Assembly (NCBI GenBank): GCA_937892735.1
Contig: CALBGL010000143.1
Span: forward strand, 1 to 10,455
Length of the DNA: 10,455 nucleotides
Reading direction: 5' to 3'
Origin: an uncultured Clostridia bacterium
GTDB lineage: Bacteria; Bacillota; Clostridia; Lachnospirales; Bianqueaceae
Below are positions 1 to 6,875 of the stretch, one piece after another (within the stretch, counting starts at the first letter, position 1; every line of letters begins with the position of its first letter). The position numbers and the translations under genes are program-made. The notes under the pieces were generated by a model, which saw nothing but the letters and a program-made list of their open reading frames with translations, was not told where the DNA came from and ran no database searches.

Positions 1-444
1 CATGCAAAGAATCCCCCGAATCCGCGCCGTCGGCGCGTAGGCGTCGCCTAAATCTTCTTCGATCACCCCTTGAAGACCGCCTTCTTCCGGCCATCTCACA
101 ATTCGAACGATTACTTTATGCCCCTTCCGTCCCGCTATCGCCTCTCCTTCCGAGGGAGGAACGACCGAGATCAACTCCTGGATCGCCGCGTCATCTGCTA
201 TCACCAGATCCTGCGCGATGCAATTTCCCGGAAGACGCAGTAGACCATGCTGCAGGACGCGGATCACTTCTGCTTCTGCCTTACGCTCTCCCTGGGTCTC
301 CTGCAAAATATGACAAATCACCCGATCCTTAGGCAGCGCCCCATTCACATGTTCCCTCGCGATATATAGTTCCTCTGTTTCTGAAACTCTCACAAATCCG
401 AATCCCTGCGCAAACCCCTGAAAAATACCCTGTACTGTTTCCAT
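1..444 (-). CDS. rnr: Ribonuclease R (VacB/RNase II family), N-terminal part, runs off left edge
   Basis: Partial gene: 148 codons from ATG 444 to the window edge, with the 3' part (RNB catalytic and S1 domains) outside. RNase R is a processive 3'-to-5' exoribonuclease that degrades structured RNA. The first 50 residues form a cold-shock-like OB domain, with GFGFV at residues 14-18 and NGAL at 34-37. The next part (about 60-140) aligns with the second cold-shock domain and the approach to RNB, but lacks its usual GFGFV signature. The location just downstream of secG is the classic secG-rnr-smpB order, which supports the call. ATG 444 has a GGGGG ribosome binding site 8 bases upstream, and an in-frame TGA at 481-483 blocks extension. 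The protein therefore starts at the first OB domain and lacks the N-terminal winged helix common in the family. Family assignment is confident; the unusual N-terminus is direct observation. Confidence 0.85.
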   Translation of the reverse strand, partial: METVQGIFQGFAQGFGFVRVSETEELYIAREHVNGALPKDRVICHILQETQGERKAEAEVIRVLQHGLLRLPGNCIAQDLVIADDAAIQELISVVPPSEGEAIAGRKGHKVIVRIVRWPEEGGLQGVIEEDLGDAYAPTARIRGILCM

Positions 445-463
445 TTTCACGATCCCCCATTTC

Positions 464-512
464 AAAAAAGATGCGGGCCCTCAGGCACCATTCTGCCCTC
501 TGAATCCGCATC
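464..512 (-). terminator. Terminator-like hairpin between secG and rnr
   Basis: On the minus strand GATGCGG (506-512) can pair with CCGCATC (470-476), followed at once by six T (464-469). An inner GGCA/TGCC pairing strengthens the arm. It would end or attenuate secG transcripts before rnr. The left arm has a second copy at 517-523 because of an 11-base tandem repeat. No separate promoter for rnr is obvious, so partial readthrough is likely. Confidence 0.6.
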
Positions 513-526
513 TCTTCCGCATCTCT
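505..526. repeat. Perfect 11-base tandem duplication downstream of secG
   Basis: TCCGCATCTCT occurs twice back to back (505-515 and 516-526) between the secG stop and the secG/rnr hairpin. Each copy carries the seven bases that can form the outer arm of that hairpin, so two mutually exclusive pairings are possible. Confidence 0.85.
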
Positions 527-531
527 CATGA

Positions 532-783
532 TCAGCTGATAGCTCCTACCATCAAATACAAGACAAACGCCAGCACAAAGAAAATCGCCGCCAAAATCTT
601 TGTCCAAAACTCCAGCTTCCCTTCCATCGTATGGGCTTTATTCTTCCCAAAATATGACTCCGCCGCGCCGCTGATCGCACCGGACAGGCCCGCGGTTTTT
701 CCCTGCTGCATAAGAACAATTGCTGTAAGGCACAGACAATCTATCAGAAAAAGAACGGATACAATCATCATCACCGTATACAA
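532..783 (-). CDS. secG: Preprotein translocase subunit SecG
   Basis: SecG is the small non-essential subunit of the SecYEG channel and promotes protein export. The protein has two hydrophobic helices (about residues 2-26 and 61-81) around a polar loop with the clostridial-type motif SYFGKN, matching SecG in size and layout. The frame stays open to a GTG at 792, giving 86 residues, but the AGGAGG ribosome binding site overlaps that GTG. A TTG at 783 sits 8 bases after the AGGAGG and gives an 83-residue protein that aligns end to end with typical SecG, so I chose TTG. A strong sigma-A promoter lies at 827-855. The gene is followed by a terminator-like hairpin and then rnr. Alternative start: GTG 792. 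Confidence 0.88.
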   Translation of the reverse strand: MYTVMMIVSVLFLIDCLCLTAIVLMQQGKTAGLSGAISGAAESYFGKNKAHTMEGKLEFWTKILAAIFFVLAFVLYLMVGAIS

Positions 784-826
784 AATACACACCTCCTCTT
801 ACCTGGCAACTGAAAGACTACTCAAA

Positions 827-855
827 AGTATACCACGTTTATCCTATGATTTCAA
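827..855 (-). promoter_or_regulatory. Sigma-A promoter of secG
   Basis: On the minus strand: -35 TTGAAA (850-855), 17-base spacer, -10 TATACT (827-832). It lies between the hpt stop and the secG ribosome binding site, giving a leader of about 35 bases. It separates secG from the degV-yfcE-hpt operon. Confidence 0.75.
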
Positions 856-864
856 CCACAATTC

Positions 865-1407
865 TTACTTTTCGTATACAGATCGTTTTAACGACGCCAC
901 ATAAGGAAGATTCCGATAATTCTCCGCGTAATCTACACCATATCCAATCAGAAATTCATCCGGCATGGTAAAGCCTTTATAATCCACATGTACGGCTTTT
1001 TCTCGGCGTGTCGGTTTGTCTAATAACGTACAGATTTTCACCGACCGCGCACCTCGATTACTTAAGTATTCTTTCAAATACGCCAATGTAATACCAGTAT
1101 CAATAATATCCTCTACTAACAGAATATGCCGTCCCGTAACATCCGCGTCAAGATCCTTAATGATCTTAACTACCCCGCTGGAAGTCGTTCCACTTCCATA
1201 ACTTGAGACAGACATGAAATCCATCTGCAGAGGCAGATCAATGGCCCGAGCCAAATCTGCGAAAAAGATCACCGCCCCCTTGAGAATCCCCACAATCGTC
1301 AGAGGTTCTCCCTGATAGTCTTCCGCAATCTGTCGGCCCATCTCCTTGATTCTTTCTTGCAACTGCTGTTCCGTAATCAGAATCTGATCCACATCCAGCT
1401 CTAACAT
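865..1407 (-). CDS. hpt: Hypoxanthine phosphoribosyltransferase
   Basis: This cytoplasmic purine-salvage enzyme transfers the phosphoribosyl group of PRPP to hypoxanthine or guanine, giving IMP or GMP. The 180-residue length is typical of bacterial Hpt. The PRPP-binding loop LLVEDIIDTGIT is at residues 96-107, with the acidic pair E99-D100 and the catalytic Asp at 103. The flexible-loop region SSYGSGTTSSG (68-78) and the C-terminal purine-pocket segment FLIGYGVDYAENYRNLP are also present. ATG 1407 has a GGAGGAG ribosome binding site about 7 bases upstream. It lies 14 bases after the phosphodiesterase gene and is the last gene of the degV operon. In many Firmicutes hpt sits beside tilS/ftsH; here it does not. 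Confidence 0.95.
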   Translation of the reverse strand: MLELDVDQILITEQQLQERIKEMGRQIAEDYQGEPLTIVGILKGAVIFFADLARAIDLPLQMDFMSVSSYGSGTTSSGVVKIIKDLDADVTGRHILLVEDIIDTGITLAYLKEYLSNRGARSVKICTLLDKPTRREKAVHVDYKGFTMPDEFLIGYGVDYAENYRNLPYVASLKRSVYEK

Positions 1408-1421
1408 CGGTATCTCCTCCG

Positions 1422-1970
1422 TTATCCTTTGAATTTTATGCTTAAAAGTTCCTTCCCCGCAAGATCCAAAACCGCAAAACCTTTTTCATCTAACAAACCG
1501 AAACTGGCAGGCAGCATTCCCTTCGGCATGGAAACCGACCCGGGATTACAGCGATATACCCCTTCTGCGTCCTGCTCCGCTGTCGCAATATGCGTGTGGC
1601 CCGACAGCAACACAGATCCAGGATTCAGCCCCATCTGATATTCATTTCGATGCCCATGTGTCAGAATCACCTTACGACCGTCTTCAAGACGCAAGATTTC
1701 AAACGCCTTCATAATAGGAAACTCTAATACCATCTGATCCACTTCCGCGTCACAGTTCCCCTGTACTGACACAATCTGCTCCTTCAGGCCATTTAACCTC
1801 TCGGCCACTTCCTTTGGCGCATAAGGCACCGGCAGATCATTGCGCGGACCATGATATAAAACATCTCCCAACAATAGGATCTTCTCCGCGCCCAGAGTCT
1901 CTTTCCAAGACAGCGCCTGCTCCAATGCCTGGCTGGCGCCATGAATATCTGAAATCACAAGATATCTCAT
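1422..1970 (-). CDS. yfcE: YfcE/MJ0936-type metallophosphodiesterase
   Basis: This is a small calcineurin-like phosphoesterase of the YfcE family, whose members hydrolyse phosphodiesters with a two-metal (usually Mn) centre; the natural substrate is unclear. All metal ligands are visible in 182 residues: SDIHG (D8, H10), GDVLYHG (D36), GNCD (N72), THGH (H105) and SGHTH (H125, H127). It lacks a signal peptide, so it is cytoplasmic. ATG 1970 follows a GAAAGGG ribosome binding site and starts 4 bases after the degV stop, so translation is probably coupled. The family is confident; the symbol is by similarity to E. coli YfcE (about 184 residues). Confidence 0.9.
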   Translation of the reverse strand: MRYLVISDIHGASQALEQALSWKETLGAEKILLLGDVLYHGPRNDLPVPYAPKEVAERLNGLKEQIVSVQGNCDAEVDQMVLEFPIMKAFEILRLEDGRKVILTHGHRNEYQMGLNPGSVLLSGHTHIATAEQDAEGVYRCNPGSVSMPKGMLPASFGLLDEKGFAVLDLAGKELLSIKFKG

Positions 1971-1974
1971 CGTA

Positions 1975-2877
1975 TTACCCTTTCTTCACAACCTGATAAG
2001 CCGCTTCCATTGGCCACTCATCTACAAAGAAAATCGCAATCGTTCCTGGACCCGTGTGGCAGGAAATCACGCTTCCAATCTCGCCCACTTCAAACTTCGT
2101 AACCCCCAGCTGCTCCCGCATCATAGCTTCCACTTCTTCCACGGTATCCATGCAATCGCTGTGGGTGATTCCCACCACCTGATTCGATATGTCTGAATGC
2201 GCCGAGCGCTCCTTCACCATATCAATCAGCTTCTGCATCGCCTTTTTGTGTCCGCGGCACTTATATACAGGAATCAATTTTCCTTCTTCTACATCCAACA
2301 CCGGCTTGATATTTAACATGCCGCCGAAGAAAGCCGCCACATTGCTGACCCTGCCGCCGCGGCGCAAATACTCCAGATTATCTACACTGAAAACATGTTG
2401 CTGATGTTCGGCGTAGAAAGTGACCAACTCTACCAGCTTGTCTTTCTCAAGTCCCCGGCGCGCCAGTTCTGCCGCCCTCTGCACCACCATACCAAATCCA
2501 TAAGAGGCGCACAACGTGTCGATCACCGTAATATCCGCCTCCGGCATCTCTTCCTTCACCATATTAACAGCCAAGCGGGCCGACTGCACCGTACCGGAGA
2601 GTTCACTGGAAAATCCCACATACACGACAGAATCCCCATTTTGAACACAGCTCTTGAACACTTCTTCAAAACGTTCCGGCGTTACCTGAGAGGTCTTGTA
2701 CACCTTACCCGCACGCATGGCATCGCACACTTCGAGCGTCGTGATGTCAATCCCGTCTGCCAGTTCCTTCCCCTCGTTCGTTACCACCATCAATGGGATC
2801 ACCACAACCTCCGGATACTGTTCTCTCACTTTGACCGGCAGATCCGAAGCGGAGTCTGTCACAATGCGTATTGCCAT
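1975..2877 (-). CDS. DegV family fatty-acid-binding protein
   Basis: DegV proteins bind fatty acids; in Gram-positive bacteria the FakB members present the fatty acid to the kinase FakA for phosphorylation before membrane lipid synthesis. The 300-residue protein starts MAIRIVTDSASDLP (family N-terminus). It has the ligand-pocket motif FSSELSGTVQSA near residue 90 and the C-terminal CHTGPGTIAIFF motif near residue 280. I chose ATG 2877 because AGAGGTGG lies 5 bases upstream and the protein then begins at the conserved beta strand. The frame stays open to ATG 2919, with a weaker GGTGG, adding 14 residues. It heads an operon with the phosphodiesterase and hpt. FakA is not in the window, so the lipid role is by family only. 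Confidence 0.92.
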   Translation of the reverse strand: MAIRIVTDSASDLPVKVREQYPEVVVIPLMVVTNEGKELADGIDITTLEVCDAMRAGKVYKTSQVTPERFEEVFKSCVQNGDSVVYVGFSSELSGTVQSARLAVNMVKEEMPEADITVIDTLCASYGFGMVVQRAAELARRGLEKDKLVELVTFYAEHQQHVFSVDNLEYLRRGGRVSNVAAFFGGMLNIKPVLDVEEGKLIPVYKCRGHKKAMQKLIDMVKERSAHSDISNQVVGITHSDCMDTVEEVEAMMREQLGVTKFEVGEIGSVISCHTGPGTIAIFFVDEWPMEAAYQVVKKG

Positions 2878-2968
2878 CTTGGCCACCTCTCTTTCAAAAT
2901 ATTCCTGTGCAAAAGACATACCACCGCAAAAACCTTGCTATTTCTATATGTCAACACAATATATTTAT

Positions 2969-2997
2969 ATTTTATCACAAACAAACTCGTTTCGCAA
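2969..2997 (-). promoter_or_regulatory. Sigma-A promoter of the degV-yfcE-hpt operon
   Basis: On the minus strand: -35 TTGCGA (2992-2997), 17-base spacer, -10 TAAAAT (2969-2974) with an extended TGN just upstream. The surrounding intergenic stretch (2920-3007) is very AT-rich. I see no hairpin terminator for the upstream DUF951 gene here. Confidence 0.65.
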
Positions 2998-3007
2998 GTA
3001 TACCTTC

Positions 3008-3217
3008 TCACAAAGAAATATGTGGATTGATCTCCTCTTCTCCACGATAGATCCTTCGAATTCTCTTTTCCAGTTTCTCCCGCGGGAGCATGACCTCATG
3101 GCCACACCCCTCGCATCGGATTCGAAAATCCATACCTGTTCGTAAAGTCAGCCATGTAAAGCTGCCGCAAGGGTGCTGCTTCTTTAGCTTTAAACGATCT
3201 CCCACTCGAATATCCAT
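3008..3217 (-). CDS. DUF951 family small protein (YyzM-like)
   Basis: The 69-residue basic protein matches the DUF951 pattern: DIRVGD at the start, HPCGS (C17), GMDFRIRC (C35), CxxCGH (C35, C38, H40) and MLPREK. The cysteines suggest a small zinc- or nucleic-acid-binding fold (inference); the family function is unknown. I chose ATG 3217 because AGGAGG lies 7 bases upstream; the GTG at 3223 is too close to it. The ribosome binding site is inside the last codons of the upstream lipoprotein gene, whose TGA ends 2 bases before this ATG, so translation is probably coupled. The family is often found near chromosome-partition or ychF-type genes; here it closes the argH operon. Confidence 0.85.
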   Translation of the reverse strand: MDIRVGDRLKLKKQHPCGSFTWLTLRTGMDFRIRCEGCGHEVMLPREKLEKRIRRIYRGEEEINPHISL

Positions 3218-3219
3218 AC

Positions 3220-4050
3220 TCACTCCTCCTGTGTCCGAACGACGACATAAGCGCCCTGATTATCGCTATATATCTCCAAAAACGATCCCGATAACAGAGA
3301 CAAATCATCGATCATTTCCACCGTATATGCAACGGAGTCCAAAATCACCACACAGCTTTTATATGTATGTAGATACTTCATGTAACCTTCAAAATCAACA
3401 CCCAGCTGCTCCGCTGCCGCCGCGTACAGTCTTCCTATATATCGCAGCACCTGCGCGTTCTCTTCTTTATACAGGATGAATCCATATTCTCCTGCATTCT
3501 CCGCCAGCCACTCTTCCGTCTCTGGCTGCGGCGTCTCTATCCGCAAGTAGAGACCCGTCTGGAAAGGATCTGATCCTAATGCGCCGCAATCATAAGCCGC
3601 GAAAGTAGCCGCCTTTGCTTCCTCATATCCTTGCTCCAAATACAATTGTTTCTGCTTTTCCAGCCGCTCTTCCTGTTCTTCCCAAGAGCAGTATCCCGCT
3701 ACCGGCCGCAGCTTCTCGCCGCCGTCTATATCCAAGCTGCGCTGCAGATTAATATAGGCCTCGGCTGCTTCTTTCGCCAGGCGCAGCCCATTCCCGATAT
3801 CCGTCAGATCCTCCGGCACATAGGTTCTCGGCAGCGTATGCTCCTCATCCACATTCCACAGCAACGCTAACGATCCGATCTCTTCTGTCTGTTTCACAGA
3901 ACTCGGCCCTGTCTGTACACTACTCTCTGAAGAAACCGCATCAACTGCCGCAGGCATAACCCCAGCGGCTGTACAGCCGCTCAAAAGCATAGAAGCCGCC
4001 AACAGCATACCTACGCCCCTCTTCCATCTATATAAAACCTTGTTCGGCAT
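3220..4050 (-). CDS. Lipoprotein with a degenerate VanY-like (M15B) carboxypeptidase domain, probable pseudoenzyme
   Basis: The 276-residue protein has a lipoprotein signal: basic n-region, hydrophobic core and lipobox LSGC with C26 as the anchor, so it is attached outside the membrane. Residues 62-225 follow VanY-type D,D-carboxypeptidases in order: an N-terminal LLWN...LPRTYVPEDL segment, AGYCSWEEQ (118-126; family SGYRSxxxQ), GYEEAKAAT, FQTGLYLR (163-170; family HQTGLAxD), WLAENAGEYGFIL (181-193) and VLRYIG (201-206; family HLRYVG). The active residues are gone: Arg to C121, zinc His to F163, zinc Asp to R170, catalytic Glu to N198, zinc His to V201. It should not be a peptidase and may bind cell-wall peptides (inference). 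About 45 extra C-terminal residues are unexplained. ATG 4050 has an AGGACGAGG ribosome binding site. It follows argH by 31 bases and is coupled to DUF951. Confidence 0.8.
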   Translation of the reverse strand: MPNKVLYRWKRGVGMLLAASMLLSGCTAAGVMPAAVDAVSSESSVQTGPSSVKQTEEIGSLALLWNVDEEHTLPRTYVPEDLTDIGNGLRLAKEAAEAYINLQRSLDIDGGEKLRPVAGYCSWEEQEERLEKQKQLYLEQGYEEAKAATFAAYDCGALGSDPFQTGLYLRIETPQPETEEWLAENAGEYGFILYKEENAQVLRYIGRLYAAAAEQLGVDFEGYMKYLHTYKSCVVILDSVAYTVEMIDDLSLLSGSFLEIYSDNQGAYVVVRTQEE

Positions 4051-4081
4051 ATCCTCGTCCTCTTTCAGCTGGAGTCATCGC

Positions 4082-5398
4082 TCACAACATCTCTTTTTTA
4101 TTTCCTTTTTTTAGTATATTTTTATAATCAATATAATCATAGAGGTCTTCCTCCATCACCGGACAGAACTCCTGAAGTTCCGCCAGACTCAGGTCCTCAA
4201 TCGCGCATTGTTTTTCCTCACACCGCAGCACAATACGGCCAACAATCCCATGGGCATCCCGGAAGGCTACGCCATGCGCCACCAGGTAATCCGCTACTTC
4301 CGTCGCATTCAGGAACCCTTTCTTGACGCTCTCTTCCATTCGTTCCCGATGAACCCGCAACGTCTGAATCACGCCGCTCATGATCTCCAGCGCCGCCATC
4401 ACCGTGTCATAACTATCAAAGAAAGGCTGCTTATCCTCCTGCATATCTTTATTATAGGCCAAAGGCAGCCCTTTCATCGTCGTCAAAAGCCCCATCAAGT
4501 GGCCAAACACACGGCCGCTCTTTCCACGAATCAACTCGCAGGAGTCCGGGTTCTTCTTCTGCGGCATGATGCTGGAACCGGTAGAATACGCGTCGTCCAA
4601 AGACACAAAACGAAATTCCTGACTGCTCCAGAGGATCAGTTCCTCACTCAACCGACTCAGATGGACCATAATAATGGACATGTCCGCCAAAAGCTCCATC
4701 AGATAATCTCTGTCGGATACTCCATCCAGGAAATTATCCACCGGTTTCGCGAAGCCCAGTTCTTCCGCCGTCTGCTTTCTGTCGATATCGTGTGTGGTTC
4801 CTGCCAGCGCCGCGCATCCTAAAGGACTCTCATTCAAGAGGTTCTGGCTATTCTTGACCCGAACCATGTCTCTTCTGAACATGGATGCGTATGCTTCCAT
4901 ATAATAACGAAATGTCACCGCCTGTGCTCTCTGCAGATGGGTATACCCCGGCATGATGCAGTTATTTTTCTGCCCCGTGCTGACCAACGCATCCACTAAA
5001 TCCTTCAATTTCTCATACAGATCCTGCGCGCAGTGCCGGGCATACAGACGCATATCCACGGCCACCTGATCATTCCGGCTTCTTCCTGTGTGCAGCTTCT
5101 TCCCCACTTCTCCGATCCGCTGGGTCAGATTGGCCTCCACGAAAGTATGGATATCCTCATAATCTCCGAACAAAGAAAGCGCTCCTGATTGAATATCCGC
5201 AAGGATCTCCTCCAGGCCCTTCTGAATCTGCTCCGCCTCTTCCCCGCTCAAAATGCCCTGGTTCCCCAACATCTTGGCATGCGCCATACTTCCCATGATG
5301 TCTTCCTGATACAGGCGCTTATCAAAGGGAAACGAGGAGTTAAAATCCTCCATCATCTGATTTTCTTCTTTCTGAAAACGGCCACCCCAGAGCTTCAT
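4082..5398 (-). CDS. argH: Argininosuccinate lyase
   Basis: ArgH performs the last step of arginine synthesis, splitting argininosuccinate into arginine and fumarate; it is a cytoplasmic homotetramer of the fumarase/aspartase superfamily. The N-terminal KLWGGRF, the HTGRSRNDQ motif (103-111), GYTHLQRAQ (151-159, with the catalytic His at 154) and the superfamily signature GSSIMPQKKNP (274-284, with the active-site Ser) are all intact. ATG 5398 was chosen because GGAGG lies 8 bases upstream and the protein then begins at the conserved MKLWGGRF; ATG 5413 lacks a good site. At 438 residues it is about 20 shorter than usual: it ends in a lysine-rich tail and lacks the final segment with the usual glycine pair. 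No argG is nearby. It is first in an operon with the lipoprotein and DUF951 genes. Confidence 0.96.
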   Translation of the reverse strand: MKLWGGRFQKEENQMMEDFNSSFPFDKRLYQEDIMGSMAHAKMLGNQGILSGEEAEQIQKGLEEILADIQSGALSLFGDYEDIHTFVEANLTQRIGEVGKKLHTGRSRNDQVAVDMRLYARHCAQDLYEKLKDLVDALVSTGQKNNCIMPGYTHLQRAQAVTFRYYMEAYASMFRRDMVRVKNSQNLLNESPLGCAALAGTTHDIDRKQTAEELGFAKPVDNFLDGVSDRDYLMELLADMSIIMVHLSRLSEELILWSSQEFRFVSLDDAYSTGSSIMPQKKNPDSCELIRGKSGRVFGHLMGLLTTMKGLPLAYNKDMQEDKQPFFDSYDTVMAALEIMSGVIQTLRVHRERMEESVKKGFLNATEVADYLVAHGVAFRDAHGIVGRIVLRCEEKQCAIEDLSLAELQEFCPVMEEDLYDYIDYKNILKKGNKKEML

Positions 5399-5432
5399 AA
5401 TCGGTCCCTCCATCTCTCATACATTCTTATTT

Positions 5433-5461
5433 ATTATAAACGATTCCCCCACTAGATGCAA
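5433..5461 (-). promoter_or_regulatory. Sigma-A promoter of argH
   Basis: On the minus strand: -35 TTGCAT (5456-5461), 17-base spacer, consensus -10 TATAAT (5433-5438). It lies just downstream of the terminator of the preceding operon. I see no clear ArgR operator. Confidence 0.7.
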
Positions 5462-5473
5462 TCCTTTTTGCAC

Positions 5474-5521
5474 AAAAAAATGAAAGTGTTCCAAAGACCC
5501 GTAAAAGCCAGGACACTTTCA
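5474..5521 (-). terminator. Intrinsic terminator of the four-gene operon upstream of argH
   Basis: On the minus strand an 11-12 base arm TGAAAGTGTCC (5511-5521) pairs with GGAACACTTTCA (5481-5492), leaving a loop of about 18 bases, and is followed by seven T (5474-5480). It lies 21 bases past the PPC gene stop and closes that operon. Confidence 0.85.
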
Positions 5522-5542
5522 TTTTCTAGCATGCTTTCGCTC

Positions 5543-5962
5543 TCAGAACGCAAACAGGTTCAATCCGATCTCCTCCGAAAAACGCCGATTCACCCCTCCT
5601 TCAAAGGCTGTGATTACGATTTCCGCGGTAGCGCTGACTCTGGCTTCTACCAGATGTCCGCCTCGTGTTTCGTTCTCTTCATCTCCGATCACCGCATGCA
5701 GATGTAGATACACTTTTCCCTCCATTTGTGAGATATTTCCGTTCAAGGACGCAATTTCATACATTCCGTCATAAGTATGACCTACGAACTGCTTAACATC
5801 CGTACGAAACAGCCCTAATTCCACATGATCGGCCGCCCCTAGGCCATGAATCGCGCCGCACCGGATCTGTTCCTTTTCACATAATTCCCGAATCGACGCT
5901 GCGATGCCCTCTCCCTTATCCACGCGTAAAAGATACTGATTTCCATATTTTCTATATTCCAT
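5543..5962 (-). CDS. PPC (DUF296) domain protein
   Basis: The 139-residue protein is a complete single PPC (plants and prokaryotes conserved) domain. It has the RVDKGE start, the GLGAA segment (40-44), the HLH motif (H87, H89) and GGHL (H103). In solved members these histidines bind a metal. Some relatives are annotated as DNA-binding, by analogy with AT-hook PPC proteins of plants, but there is no AT-hook here and the bacterial role is unknown. ATG 5962 has a GGAGCGG ribosome binding site that overlaps the end of the metallophosphoesterase gene, only 1 base away, so the two are co-translated. It is the last gene of its operon, directly before a strong terminator. Confidence 0.88.
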   Translation of the reverse strand: MEYRKYGNQYLLRVDKGEGIAASIRELCEKEQIRCGAIHGLGAADHVELGLFRTDVKQFVGHTYDGMYEIASLNGNISQMEGKVYLHLHAVIGDEENETRGGHLVEARVSATAEIVITAFEGGVNRRFSEEIGLNLFAF

Positions 5963-5963
5963 T

Positions 5964-6845
5964 TTACCGCTCCTTTCCGGGACGACGTTTTCTATGCAGC
6001 TCCACCGTCACAATCTCCGGTGGAATACCGATCCTAGGTCCTCCTAGTCCTCGTCCCACGATCATATACGTCCCATCTTCATCATAGGTTCCCTGAATAT
6101 ACTTCGGAAAGATCCCCTGACCCGGCGCCAGAAGGCCGAAAGGTCCGATCTTCATCAACCCGCCGTGCGCATGCCCACTGAAGATCAAATCAATATCATA
6201 TCGGCTATATAGATGTATTTTCTCCGGCTTATGGGCCATCAAAACTGTAAAAATATGCTGTTCCTCCCGATGCCTCGGATACATCTTTGCTAGGATTTCT
6301 CCGATATGATCCGGATCTTCCTCATCCTTTCGCAACGCACTCTCCAATCCCGTTTCCAGGCCAGATAAGCGAATCTGTCCTCCCTGCCGCAAAAGCAATA
6401 CCGACTCGTTTCGCAGCAGCTGCACACGGCTGCAGGCCAGATCTGCTAAAATCTCTGGCAAATATTCACTTCTTGTCTCATGATTCCCCAGAATCGCAAA
6501 ACACGGAGCAATCCCCGCCATCTCTTTGTACATCCACCGAACCGCATTTCTTTCTCTGCCTTCATAAAGCTCGTCCATCATATCGCCTGTGATCAGAATC
6601 AGATCCGGTCTTTGCTTCTTGACTTTCTGTACTAAAGTTTCCTGACGTTTTCCAAAACATCGTCCGTGCAAATCTGTGATTTGTACAATACGAAAGCCCT
6701 CAAACACCTCGGGCAGCTCCTCAAAGTCCCGCCAATAAAAGTCTGACTGCAGTTTGCTCCCCTTCGGCGTATAATTCCACAGACACACGAGCCGCGTCAG
6801 CGTCCTTCGCACCCAATTATGCCGAAAGCGCTCTCTGCGTTCCAT
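5964..6845 (-). CDS. Calcineurin-like metallophosphoesterase (YkuE/YaeI-type)
   Basis: The 293-residue protein has a full set of two-metal phosphoesterase motifs: TDLHG (D58, H60), GDMMD (D88), GNHE (N121, H122), AHKP (H205) and SGHAHGG (H225, H227), followed by the GLLAPGQGIFPKYIQG segment typical of the YkuE/YaeI group. Relatives act on phosphodiesters or, in the LpxG/YaeI branch, on lipid-linked pyrophosphates; the substrate here is unknown. The N-terminus is strongly basic but has no clear signal peptide or membrane segment, so it is probably cytoplasmic or peripheral. ATG 6845 has a GGGAGG ribosome binding site 6 bases upstream. The gene starts 30 bases after the sialidase-like gene and is 1 base from the PPC gene. 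Confidence 0.9.
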   Translation of the reverse strand: MERRERFRHNWVRRTLTRLVCLWNYTPKGSKLQSDFYWRDFEELPEVFEGFRIVQITDLHGRCFGKRQETLVQKVKKQRPDLILITGDMMDELYEGRERNAVRWMYKEMAGIAPCFAILGNHETRSEYLPEILADLACSRVQLLRNESVLLLRQGGQIRLSGLETGLESALRKDEEDPDHIGEILAKMYPRHREEQHIFTVLMAHKPEKIHLYSRYDIDLIFSGHAHGGLMKIGPFGLLAPGQGIFPKYIQGTYDEDGTYMIVGRGLGGPRIGIPPEIVTVELHRKRRPGKER

Positions 6846-6875
6846 GCCTTTCCTCCCTTCTATCCTGCCAGCTCA

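Noticed and set aside
329..607. 92-codon minus-strand frame across the secG/rnr junction that might supply the missing winged helix of RNase R
   Set aside because: It overlaps secG and the hairpin, and its translation shows no winged-helix pattern.
2395..3030. 211-codon plus-strand frame
   Set aside because: Antisense to degV and its promoter; histidine- and arginine-rich nonsense translation without domains.
4118..4134. A-rich stretch near the end of argH as a programmed frameshift site
   Set aside because: Both alternative frames stop within a few codons and do not restore the missing ArgH tail.
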